From Chrysomallon squamiferum (Eukaryota; Mollusca; Gastropoda; Neomphalida; Peltospiridae): a DNA stretch of 64,000 nucleotides. Where the stretch lies: assembly GCA_012295275.1 (NCBI GenBank), contig CM022665.1:831452-895451 (forward strand). The letters run 5' to 3'. The number at the start of each line of letters is the position of its first letter. The first letter of the stretch is position 1. Position numbers and translations under genes: made by a program. Under the pieces are notes generated by a model. It was not told the origin of the DNA. It did no database searches and saw only the letters and a list, made by a program, of their open reading frames with translations. This document shows positions 1 to 10,530 of the stretch, one piece after another.

Positions 1-336
1 AGGGTTTGAGCAAGAAAAGACATTACGTCACACACTTGTAGTTAGCACATGAACTGATTATACTTCAACACTAACGTCCGTTGTTACAGTTTAACTAAGA
101 CGTTTATAATATTCATATATCACCTTTTGTTTTCAAACAATATCCATAAGACTGCCAATCAGCTTGTGTAATATAATATTACCTACATACTTACTGCTGG
201 TATTAAGACTATGAAGATTAGACTTGAAACGACACATACTTAATTAAGCATGATTACCGTTGCCACGGTAAGTGCAAGTATTATAGATAAAAGAGTGTTT
301 GATTAATAAACGTAATCAAAAGTTAATGCAGAAATG

Positions 337-338
<2 letters not shown>

Positions 339-393
<55 letters not shown>
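339..393. repeat. (AC)n microsatellite, followed by ATACATAC-type runs
   Basis: About 27 perfect AC units run from 339 to 393 and pass directly into degenerate TACA/TATA repeats to about 450. This is typical animal intergenic simple sequence. Confidence 0.95.
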
Positions 394-397
<4 letters not shown>

Positions 398-1239
398 TAT
401 ACATACATACATACATATATACATACAGCCATACATACAGATACATATTTTTATAAAAATAAAATACAAATTTCATCATAAATTATACAGTAAACATGCA
501 GTTCTGTTGGTAAATCAGACATAGAGCTGGTGGCTGGAACGGGAAATAGCTTATTGGACGTTCTGAGGATAACCAAACATGTTACCAGTTATGCATCAAC
601 CAGGCTTCTAACCATTTCCTGATTAGTTTAAAGAATTATATATATATATATACCCACCTATTTGGGGTTTTGGGGTTTTTTTTAATATTATATAATCTTT
701 ATTTTAAACTTTTGTATCATTTTGAAATACATTATTTCTTCTGTTTTATTTACTTGTTTATTTATAATACAGTCGCATAAATCACAGACTCATAACATAT
801 ATAAATAAAATAAAATGAACCTAGCCTGACCAGTTCATTGTATTGTATTAAAGAGACATTATATAATAAAAACAAAACTAAATAAAAATTAAATATCCCT
901 TATATACGTTACACAATAAATACTAGACAAAACTACAGTACACTAAATAAGTAAAACAAGAACAATGTAGAAATATAAACAATAATAACAAAAAATAAAT
1001 AAATATAAAAATCCCGATACTTTAATTTTACTTCACAGTGACTGGTTTCTTGAAAGAAAAAACAAAACAACTAAAGAAACAAAAATGCCTGACGGATTAA
1101 ATTGTATAAACCTCAATTAATTTTAATTGTTAGAATATTAGTACCTGTAAGTTAAAAATAAGAAAAATAAAAAATGTATGTGTTATGCACTCAGACGTTA
1201 CCAAAAATAAGTAACAGTTGAATAGAAAAACCAAATCCG

Positions 1240-1600
1240 TTTTGCTGGAACAAAAGGTCGTGTTGTGAACCTATCACGGAGTTCGATTCAGTGATCGGTT
1301 TAACACAAAAGATGATGTTAATATCTTAAAGCGCATCGACTCGACAGAAAGCTTCCCCGATGGCCTCCCTAAATACTGGTGGATTACCACGAGCAGACTG
1401 GCAATATCCGATTACAGATTAACAGAAACTTTGGAAGTCTTAATAGAAGGCGACCTTGCCATAGCTTACTCGATCTTGTTTATTGGACACCGTTTCGTAA
1501 AGATGGTGTCTTAATATTTTCCCTACTTTTCGAGCCGAGGACTTCCAGAGTGTTTGGCTGAACGACAACATGCGATAGACACCGGCGGACTTATATAGAT
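1240..1600 (+). other. GC-richer, CpG-containing patch, possible promoter or unassigned exon
   Basis: This patch is visibly richer in G+C and CpG than its surroundings. A frame without a start codon stays open from just after a TGA near 1266 to a TAA near 1511, and a donor-like GTAAAG lies inside its end near 1497. A TATA-like string (ttatatagataaa) lies near 1591-1603 and is followed by T9GCAG. It could be an old exon, a promoter or a 5' exon of the gene downstream. I recognise no protein family in any frame, so this is only a flag. Confidence 0.2.
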
Positions 1601-4600
1601 AAACTTTTTTTTTGCAGTTTGTTGAATCATTGACATTTTTTGAATATGGACAAGAAACTGACAGGTACGTACGTAAAATAGAAAATTACGTCAATCAACC
1701 TGAATCATATAACTGGAATGTATCTTATGTCTGCGCTTTCGTGGTTATGCATCAATTTACAAACTGAAAATAAATACGAAAAAAGACAGAAAATAGCGCG
1801 ATCACAGAGTGTGAATCTTAAACGTTTTTCCCAATTTTCCTCATTTTCTTTTTCTTTAAAAAAAAAAAAAAAAAAAAAAAATAGAAAACGAAATCGTATT
1901 ACCTTTTTATTCATATCTGAATCATATTTATTGTACTTTGTTTGTCGTGAATGTAAATTGTAACTACTTATTTATTTTTAACTTATATAAAAATTAATGG
2001 TAGGAGTTAAAGTAATAATCAAACAAATAATCAAAAACAGGTGCAGTGAAAAGAGCCAGTGTTTCAGTAATCTGCATTCTTAGTTTTATCTGTCATGCTT
2101 GGATGACTGTTAGAGGTGGTAATGAATCATATATTATAAAATAACACTTTTTCCCTATAACTGAAACAGCGTAAACAATTTTTTAATAATTATGGGGCAG
2201 TTTATAAACTCGAGTGAATTTATTTATTTTATACTAATGGTTTTCTTTATTTATTGTAATCCAAATTTAAAAAAAAAAGAAAAAAGTCATATATTATTAT
2301 TCTCTGTGACTACCATGCGATACAAATTTCATAATGTATGACATACACACTTACACATACTTACATGATACATATACACATACATATTCAAACATGCATA
2401 GATACATTCATACATACATATATACATATATACACATACTTTCATACAAAGATATACGTCTATAAAAGACAAACAAGCACTGGTCCATCCATACACAAAC
2501 ACATTTACTCATACATACATGCATTCCTAAAACAGACACATACGCACACTGACGCGTACTATTAATAACGTAATTTGTAAGCCCTACCTCTAGCAATACT
2601 ACATGACTCACTTAGTCCTCTGGTTATTGTACCTTGACATTTTCATCGTGATTTCATGTACCTGCGTGACGAGATATATATTACTATAGATAAAACAAGA
2701 AGACAGATGAGATAACTTTTCTGTTGTACTTTGTAAGTAGCGCACCTAGCGTTACAGTTAATTATGTTTTCATGGAAGACGTATATTTACTATTGTGTGT
2801 TTGTGTGTGTGTGTTAGTATCTGGAAAAAAGATAATTGTTAGAAAAAAAAAAAATGAATAAATAAATAAAAACAAAGAAAAAATAGAATAAAAAAAAAAT
2901 TAAATGGCTTAAGAAGATTTATAACTATTACAATCTTATTTACTATTACTATACTATTATGATTATTATTATTATTATATCTATGTAAGAGGTGATTTGT
3001 TTGTTTTTTTCACTTTTCATGTTTTAAATATTTTTCTGTCCTCATCCCCTACCATTTATATATATATATATATATATATAAGCGCTTTAAATACTTTTAT
3101 TATATATTAAATATTTTACTACGACCACTACTATTACAACGATGATGACGACTACTGTTGCTGCTACTACTGTTATTAATACTACTGTATTTACTACTAC
3201 TCCAGTTATAATAATAATTATGCAACATCGACCACTTCCACCAGTAGTAGCTGCTGCTAAAAAGAATAAAAGTCAAACTAAACTCTGAATCATTACAGTT
3301 ACAGCATAATTATGAGAACCGTCAGACAGAAGTATCTGCTGAACACTGTTAAAGTAGGTCACGAATTTAGCAAACAATAACTAGCAGTCACACGTGCCGA
3401 GATGGTCGCTCGACAAACGAAGCAATTTAACGCCTGAATTTTCACAAAAGAAGACCACTCTAAGCGTATACACTAGAAAAACAACTGAACAACATTTCAT
3501 ACGGCAAGCGATACCATGTTTTAGGCTGAACCAAACATTGATTCAAAAAGCACTATGGCTAAATTAATTTCTTTACTTAACGTATGAAGTGCTTTTCGTA
3601 GCTCGCATTTTTATTATTATTTCATTTTTTAAATATAAATTTTTATTACATTAAAACACAATATATATATTTTTTGGTATATTTATTTAAAAAATCATCA
3701 GTACATATTATATGATGAATTATGCTTCGGTAACCCGTGCATGTTTGTTATTTGTTTCTTCTTTGGCTTTCTTATATAAATTGTAACCTTATATAAATTA
3801 GATCAAAAAGATATTTTCAGGTTTTTTTCTGTGAAGTATAATTTCTAGTGGATATCAAAGTCTTTTTCACCTTATTTGGATATGGACAGATAAAATTTCG
3901 TTATATAATCTGTAATATATTTGTTTCTCTAACAAGACTTATTTAAGAAAAGAAAAATATATAACAAGTGGATGAGTTACGTACTTGTTACCCCACTGAT
4001 TCTGGAGATTATCAGATAACATGTTCTTATATTTCCTTCAAATCTGCTCATTGTTTTAAGGGATTTATGAGTTGAGCTTAAAGTAGGAAGGTTTTTGTAT
4101 TAAAGCAGGTGGTTGCATGTAACCTATCAGTAACGACATGTCACGTAATTTGTTTTAAAAAAACCTTGTTATTTTTATTTTTATTTTTTTCTTCTCTACA
4201 TTTTGTCTCTCTATTCAGTAATTTATTCATTCATCACAGAGATTTGTATTTATAATGCTGGTTTGTTCAACAGTTAACACGTGATCAGTACTGCATCTGT
4301 GAGTATTTTGTTTTTGTAGGTGATTCGTAAGAGTGTGTTTCTGTTGGGCTGATGACGCTATCAAGAAAAAGAAACAACAGCAAAAAAAACCCACAAATAA
4401 ACAAACATACCAAAAAAAAAAAATAATAATAATAAAAAAAAATTCCAAAAACAAACGCAACAAACAAACAAACAAAAGAAATAATAATAAATTTAGAAAA
4501 TAATCATCAGCTTTAAAAAAAGTTCAATTATTGTTATTTTTTTTTTAATTGTATATGTTATTATAAAAATTGTAACCAATGTTCGGTGGTTGAACAGTGG

Positions 4601-4683
4601 TTGAGGTTTTTTCTTAGTCTAATATGGATTTTTTTTTTATTTGATCCCTTGCTAACGAGTAATACATCGAGTTTCAACATCAG

Positions 4684-4776
<93 letters not shown>
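4684..4776. repeat. (CT)n/(GA)n microsatellite, about 93 bp
   Basis: A nearly perfect homopyrimidine tract with one early interruption (ctttct). It creates long spurious ORFs (Ser-Leu repeats on +, Arg-Glu repeats on -). Such mirror-symmetric pyrimidine tracts can form triplex DNA, but nothing here indicates a function. Confidence 0.95.
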
Positions 4777-4779
<3 letters not shown>

Positions 4780-6158
4780 TAAAGTAATTAACATAATTTA
4801 ATACTCATGTAACATTATATAACAAAATGAGGGTGGATTGAGAAAGAGACACACCTTGATGTTATATATTTCCACTTCCTAGATGTAAAGAGAACAATCG
4901 CAAATGTCAGTTTATAATCATGGTTAATGTATATGCAAGTGAGCTAGCTGCACATGGCCATGCCATAAGTTCACTCGAATCTGTGACATACTACAATTTG
5001 TGTTTCAGATTTCAGGCAGAAACCAGCTCTGCTTGCAAACTGAAAGAAATATACAAATATATTTAGTGTAAATCTATCTCATGTCTATCTTATTAAAGGG
5101 TTTTGCATGCAAATGCAGTGTGTACCAAGGCGTAATTGTAATTAATTTATCGTTACATACCAGTAAACACCAAATACGATTTAAAAACATATTTTGTATC
5201 TAAATCTAAGTTAATAAATTATCTCGTTTCGTGATTGGAAATATAAGATCAGTGTGAAGAAGTCGGAACAAAGCCGTGAGTATTAGCGACGCAATTGTAC
5301 ACCTTGTTCCATTCTGCGTAAAATAAGAATTACAGACCGAGATGGCTTATTTTTGAAACATTATAATACATTTAGTTATTCGCACACCATATTTCTGCAC
5401 GAAAAGATATACTTATAATAAGCCAACTACTCGTGTAGCTTATTGATTGTTGATAGTCACCACTAGATGTTTGTGTTAAAGTTACGAGTAATTCATGACG
5501 GAACTTAGAGCAGCTCTATTAAATGTATTTTTATATTGAAAAAATAAACACTCAAATGAAACGTCATTTCCAGATCTGTGGATTTTAACTAAACTGATTA
5601 AAGAATTCAGTGAAACATTTAATGACGAGATCAGGCATTTTGCCAGTGCAGATCATAATAGATATTTGGCTAGTTGTCAGAACTCTGTGATTTATTTGCT
5701 AAGTGACTGTTTTGACTACTGACAAACTGTTACATGTTTGTGTACAGGTTTGCCATGACTTAATTTGATGGAGAATTTAATAACAGTCACTGAAATCTGG
5801 GTTGTCAGTTATTTTGCCAATCAACGACGTTAACTGAATTTATTATTAGCACATTCAGCCAATATATTCTGTGTTATCTTCACTAGTTCAACGAACAAAG
5901 TACAGTATTAATGTTTAACGAAATGTCTCATTACTGTGAACGTTCGTTAATTCATTAATAGTATCTAGTCATAATAGAACATTTCTGTAAATCTTTTTTA
6001 CATATTGTTTTACATATTAGAATAACAATGAAATATATTCGAAACGTTGATATCTTATACACAAAAGAATTTTTTTTTTTTTTTTTTTTTTTTAGTTTCT
6101 ATTGCTGTTAAAAAATAAAGAGGTTAAAAGATACTGAATTGTTTATATTTGCAGATTG

Positions 6159-6287
6159 ATGATCGGAAGTGTAAACAGCACTCCTCGCCGCTCTGCTGAC
6201 CAGCTTTATTCCATGGTATCTAAAGATATGGAAAGTAAATTACATATCGAGCAAACGGTTAGAATAGTTAATGGTGTAGAATTTTGA
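6159..6287 (+). CDS. 42-codon upstream ORF directly before the 467-aa ORF
   Basis: An acceptor-like site (pyrimidine-rich tract then GCAG at 6151-6154) opens an exon at 6155. Four bases later an ATG begins a 42-codon frame (start MIGSVNSTPRRSADQLYSMV) that ends in TGA at 6285-6287, one base before the ATG of the large ORF at 6289. The two frames differ. It may be a regulatory uORF of the termination-reinitiation kind, or the true N-terminal coding part of the same protein separated by a frameshift or assembly error. The large-ORF frame itself has a stop at 6277-6279, so it cannot extend upstream uninterrupted. Confidence 0.4.
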   Translation: MIGSVNSTPRRSADQLYSMVSKDMESKLHIEQTVRIVNGVEF

Positions 6288-6288
6288 A

Positions 6289-7692
6289 ATGGCCCACGTC
6301 ATAGATCGTCTAAGAGTAAGAGGTGTTTCTGCTACAGGAAATACCAATTTACAACCGTTTGATCACAAAAGCTTGCACATCTGCGAAAACATCCCGCCTT
6401 CGAGATCGAAAACGGACATAGACAGGAAGTGTCGTCACATCTGGAAAACCGGCGACAACAGCAGACACGATTTAAGTGGACTGGGATTTTCGTCTGCTAC
6501 TAGGCGAATGGAACACATGCAAAGAGTGCGGGCTGCTTACAACGGCCTTTCCACCATGGATTCCGCCGTTGGACCTCCGAGTGTTCAGTTCGTTCTTCAA
6601 GGAAAAAACATGAAACCAGATTCTACCTCTAATCCCAAGCTAATGATGAGCACAGGATTGACTGGAAATGACAATATATCACATAAGTCAGACAGTGGAG
6701 TATTTGTCGTCCCGAACATGAAGGTCAGAAAAGCAAAAAGTGAACCACCTGGAGATATTAACGGCAAAGACAAAAAACATGAAGACTCAAATAGTGTAAT
6801 TCTTCCTTCTTTTCCTGCCACGTGTATATCTCTAGCTCCCCCATCTACTCCTATTTATTTAAATAACTACATGTCTAACAAATCTAACAGGTCGGCTTTT
6901 AGGGAGTCATTTGAAATAATGGGACACAAGGTCAGAAGCGCAGGCGCAAATGACGAGCCCAGTATGACAGTATTTCCTGATCCAGAACCGATGACACCCA
7001 GGCCGTCAAGAAAATGGACAAGAACATTATTTAAGGAAGGTTCATCTACTCCCATTGCTGTAAGCGCCCAGTCTTTAAACCAATGTCTGCACGTTCAACA
7101 GAGCAATAGACAACTTCACAATGACTTGGAGCAAGATGCCATCAAACTAAAACATTTTACTCAATTCGTTCGCAATGACGGCAAGATTAACTACATAAAT
7201 CCGTACCGACAGGCAAAATCCAGGGAACGAAAACCTCTTGTACGCGTCTCTATCCCTAATAAATATAACTTCAGTTCCGTCAATAGCTATGTTCATTTTA
7301 ACAAGATATACCCACCTAGATCCTCCAACAGTAAGATTAACGCCGTACCCCAGATGTCTGGATTTCCTGCTCACTGCACAGACACCGTTATGCTGAAAAT
7401 GATGGTGGAAATGAATCGGCCAAAGCTTCAGAAGTCTCAGACGATGGATAAGTATTCTGACATTGGTATGCAGCAGGACTTGGAGGAGTATCTCATGGTA
7501 AGGTCTCCCTCTACAGTGAGCAAGCCGCCATCGTCGTACAGCAAAAGACAAGGTCGAGGTTTGAGTAGTAAAAGTCTGGCCAGTAATACCGAAGTTGCTG
7601 TGGAGGAAGAGGGTACATGCGTTTGGGCGGGAAATAACGTGCAAGAGGATGTGGAAAACGTTGAAGGTCCTATTGCCATGGAAACAACATGA
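6289..7692 (+). CDS. Hypothetical 467-aa protein, single-exon ORF
   Basis: This is the longest ORF in the window and is far longer than chance allows in DNA this AT-rich. Its base composition is also less AT-rich than its surroundings. The product has no obvious signal peptide or membrane segment. It is polar and probably disordered in large part, with many Ser, Pro, Lys and Arg residues, basic stretches (for example RKAKSEPP around residue 150, and RPSRKWTRTLFKEG around residues 240-255) and an acidic C-terminal tail. I recognise no domain or family. The exon appears to begin at a splice acceptor at 6154, so there are probably upstream exons. The antisense ORFs across 6597-7751 are shadows. 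It may be a lineage-specific gene; no function can be given. Confidence 0.75.
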   Translation: MAHVIDRLRVRGVSATGNTNLQPFDHKSLHICENIPPSRSKTDIDRKCRHIWKTGDNSRHDLSGLGFSSATRRMEHMQRVRAAYNGLSTMDSAVGPPSVQFVLQGKNMKPDSTSNPKLMMSTGLTGNDNISHKSDSGVFVVPNMKVRKAKSEPPGDINGKDKKHEDSNSVILPSFPATCISLAPPSTPIYLNNYMSNKSNRSAFRESFEIMGHKVRSAGANDEPSMTVFPDPEPMTPRPSRKWTRTLFKEGSSTPIAVSAQSLNQCLHVQQSNRQLHNDLEQDAIKLKHFTQFVRNDGKINYINPYRQAKSRERKPLVRVSIPNKYNFSSVNSYVHFNKIYPPRSSNSKINAVPQMSGFPAHCTDTVMLKMMVEMNRPKLQKSQTMDKYSDIGMQQDLEEYLMVRSPSTVSKPPSSYSKRQGRGLSSKSLASNTEVAVEEEGTCVWAGNNVQEDVENVEGPIAMETT

Positions 7693-7805
7693 ACATTGAC
7701 AGTTTCATTACCGTGAAAACCATCTGACACCTCAAGCAATAGTATTAACAAAGAATAGTTATTTTAATTCATAGGGCTTTTAAAATGAAAAGTAATTTGT
7801 TGTAA

Positions 7806-7806
<1 letters not shown>

Positions 7807-7857
<51 letters not shown>
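7807..7857. repeat. (TA)n microsatellite
   Basis: About 25 uninterrupted TA units lie about 115 bases past the stop codon of the 467-aa ORF, probably in its 3' UTR or just beyond. Confidence 0.95.
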
Positions 7858-7860
<3 letters not shown>

Positions 7861-8084
7861 CGAAGCAACTAATGTTTTAATGCACATCTGTATATTATAT
7901 ATACAGCAGCAGATAATAGTCTGGAGTATTACTGCATACATCTTTATGCAATTTGTTAAATAGCTAAATTGTGTTCGAAATATTTTAAAAAAAATGTTTC
8001 TTTTAGTTTGAGTCTACTGAGTTTGGGAATTAAGTATCCTGATATTCATCAAAATTTAAAACAAACAATAATAATGCTAAACAT

Positions 8085-8092
8085 CGCGCGCA

Positions 8093-8127
<35 letters not shown>
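8085..8127. repeat. Alternating CG/CA purine-pyrimidine tract
   Basis: A run of CGCGCGCACGCGC joined to (CA)n gives about 40 bases of strictly alternating purine and pyrimidine, a composition known to favour left-handed Z-DNA. The CG part is unusual for this AT-rich window. Confidence 0.8.
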
Positions 8128-8128
<1 letters not shown>

Positions 8129-9138
8129 ATTGTGTATACACAGCAAAATATGAGAACAAAAATAACGAAATACTCTGTGATATAGGTGATAATTTATTTT
8201 GGACATTCCTACTTGTTTATATGTGAGGTTTATAGACTGATAACAATTTCGATCGAAATATTCTTTTATGTATAATGATGGAAACAGCCACAGCAAAAAA
8301 AGGGTATGATACAGTACTCCATTTCGTATTTATAGTTATCAGTCCCTAATCTCTGTATATTTTACAATTATTATATCATATTAATTCATATAACATTTTA
8401 CTGTTATGTTTTCTATAGCATGTTACTGTTATTAATATTTAAAAGATCACTCACAATACCGTTCAGTATTAGTTTCGTTGTTATTACAGCACACTCATCA
8501 AGAATTTCAGTATTATACTTCTTCATTATTATTTATAAAAACTTTCCCAACATATCTGTATTTTAAATATATTTCATTAATATTTATATCGAACATTTTC
8601 TGTATTCCATGCGTGTGTTTTCATTTTTATCATAGAATTATGTTACTATAAGTAATAAAATGTGTGTCACAGTGTATCCTTTTATTTATAACGCATACTG
8701 GACAAACCTGTCGCGTCTTTTTTGATTTAAATAACGGAACTGACATGGTAACAAATAACCTGAGAGATATTAAAGATTTAATTTCCTTTGCTTGGAAAGC
8801 GGTTAACTTTGAATCTGACTCTAATACAATTGTTTTCTCTATAATGGAGAAGTTACATGTAATAATTAGCAAGAAGTTATTTTATCTACGTTTTTCAAGA
8901 AACAGAAACAGCTTTAGCTAAACCACTGAAGCTCTTGTATTCTCTTATATTGTTTCCATTCATTACATTACAGAAAAATTATTTGGACTAAAATATGTAA
9001 ATCTACAGCTAGAAATATGAAAAATTAAATTTCTTTATCTCAGATAGTTCAAAGAAGAGTCATCCTTTTTATATCACGTAAGTTAGTTGTAATATGTAAA
9101 CCAGACACAAAACTGCAGCAGTAGTGTAACAAATTCTA

Positions 9139-10437
9139 TCAGAACGGAATCCTTGCAGTTTCTGTTGGTTTTCTTTGAATGTTCACTTTGGCCTGTTTCT
9201 CCGATTCTTCTTCTGATCTAGGATAAGGTCTTGTAAGTTTGTCTTTGCAGAGCGTAACACCAAACCCAGGCTTTTCTGGTAAATCAATAAATCCGTCAAC
9301 AGGGAGAGGTTCATCTGGAAACAAGCCCCCAAAATACGGTGTGATTTTATCAGCTTCTGGACTAAGAATGATAAATTCAGCTAAAGGACAATTTCTGAAT
9401 GCATACTGGAGATGATATGAATATACACTAGAACCGTGAGGTATAACAATAATATCATATGCAGATGCCATGGCAATTATTCTCCGGGCTTCTGTAATTC
9501 CACCAACCCATGTAATATCTGGTTGGATAATGTCCACACATTTAGCGCTCAGAAGTTGTTGGAAACCATATCTTGTATACTCATGTTCACCGGTTGTAAG
9601 CATAACCGAATTACCACGAAGTGATTTCCTGACTTCTTTGTAACCGTTATAGTTATCCGGAGGAAGAAACTCTTCCATCCATTTGAATCCAAGAATTTCC
9701 TATTCTTTGGCTAATTTTATAGAATAAGAAACATTCAGTGCCATATAGCAATCCAGCATTAGCGGAAAATCAGGACCAACCTTTTCTCTCCACTGACGAA
9801 ATATTTTAATATTCTCTTCAAACCCCTCATTGCCCGCTTCTGGCCCATATGGACACGGTATTTTAGCTCCGACAAACCCAAGATTCTTGGCTAAGTCAGG
9901 ACGAGCTGTTGTCGAATACACTGGAAGACGGTTTTTAGTCTTCCCTCCAAGTAGAGCATAAACTGGTTCTTTTCTGATCTTTCCTAGAAGATCCCAAAGA
10001 GCCAAATCAATGGCACTGATAGCCTGGATAGTTAATCCCTTTCTCCCATAATTAAGAGTTGATTTGAACATCTGGTCCCAAATAAGTTCGACGTTCCTTG
10101 GATCTTGACCTTCAACAAAACGGCTCAGATGTTTTTCTATAATGAAAGCTGCAGGCTCGTCCCCGACTGTGACACCAACGCCGTAAGAACCGTCTTCTGC
10201 CTCAACTTCAGCGACTACCGTCCCAAGAATGTTAATTCCCCAAGACGTCCTGGAAACAGCGTATTCTGGGTAAACAGACATTGGATTAGCTATAGGCGCC
10301 ATACTGCCGTCGATCCAGTGGTTTTTACTGACATCATGGCAGTCTGCACCCTGGTTGCCGGAAATCGAGGCAACAGTTGTATAAGCCCGAATGGCTTTAA
10401 CACGAGGGAAAGTTATGGTTTGTCTCTCAGTAGACAT
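9139..10437 (-). pseudogene. L-rhamnonate dehydratase-like enolase-superfamily gene with one in-frame TAG
   Basis: The reading frame resembles bacterial L-rhamnonate dehydratase (RhmD; mandelate racemase/enolase superfamily) end to end, including NHWID near the N-terminus, GINILGT, ISAIDLALWDLLGK, TARPDLAK, TTGEHEY, QPDITWVGG and IPHGSSVYS. RhmD dehydrates L-rhamnonate to 2-keto-3-deoxy-L-rhamnonate. The Mg2+ ligands (Asp in LMLDC, Glu in KWMEE, Glu in TGEH), the Asp of QPD, the general-base His of PHGS and the N-terminal His are all present. The frame is uninterrupted except for TAG at 9700-9702. The alignment to RhmD continues on both sides without gain or loss of a residue, so this is a single nonsense codon and not a frameshift. 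No introns are seen. I place the start at the ATG at 10435-10437, which matches the family N-terminus and has A at -3; the frame stays open to 10530, but an acceptor-like TTTTAACAG lies at about 10458. About 432 codons compare with about 400 in bacteria. It could be a recent pseudogene, a null allele, or a live gene with a sequence error. The true substrate in an animal is unknown. Confidence 0.75.
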
Positions 10438-10530
10438 ACTGGTTGCTGTTTCACTGTTAAAATGTTTACACAATCCAATGTTACAATGCTTGGTAAAACA
10501 AAATACATGTATTACACCTTTAACATACAA

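Larger units (their letters stand above)
1..6150. other. Gene-poor 5' region without a recognised gene
   Basis: I found no exon here that I can assign to a protein family. The stretch is AT-rich and holds (AC)n, (CT)n, a short (TA)n near 3059-3080, ACT/ATT-type triplet runs near 2960-3210 and several A or T homopolymers. A poly-T run at about 6070-6093 sits shortly before the acceptor-like site at 6154. It may contain non-coding first exons of the gene starting near 6.16 kb, but none can be placed from sequence alone. Confidence 0.5.
7693..9138. other. Intergenic, repeats only
   Basis: This stretch contains (TA)n at about 7807-7857 and a CG/CA alternating tract at about 8085-8127. Short ORFs on both strands near 8630-8921 show no family resemblance. 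No clear poly(A) signal for the gene at 6289-7692 was located close to its stop. Confidence 0.5.

Noticed and set aside
1266-1513. Open frame in the GC-richer patch, considered as a coding exon
   Set aside because: It has no convincing acceptor, no start codon at its head and no recognisable family, so it is kept only as a low-confidence flag.
4561-4801. Ser-Leu and Arg-Glu repeat ORFs
   Set aside because: They are translations of the (CT)n/(GA)n microsatellite.
6597-7751. Antisense ORFs of up to 165 codons
   Set aside because: They are shadows of the 467-aa ORF, whose own frame is much longer.
8630-8921. Overlapping 80-85-codon ORFs on both strands
   Set aside because: No recognisable family, no splice context and no composition signal; chance in AT-rich DNA is likely, though a degraded exon is not excluded.
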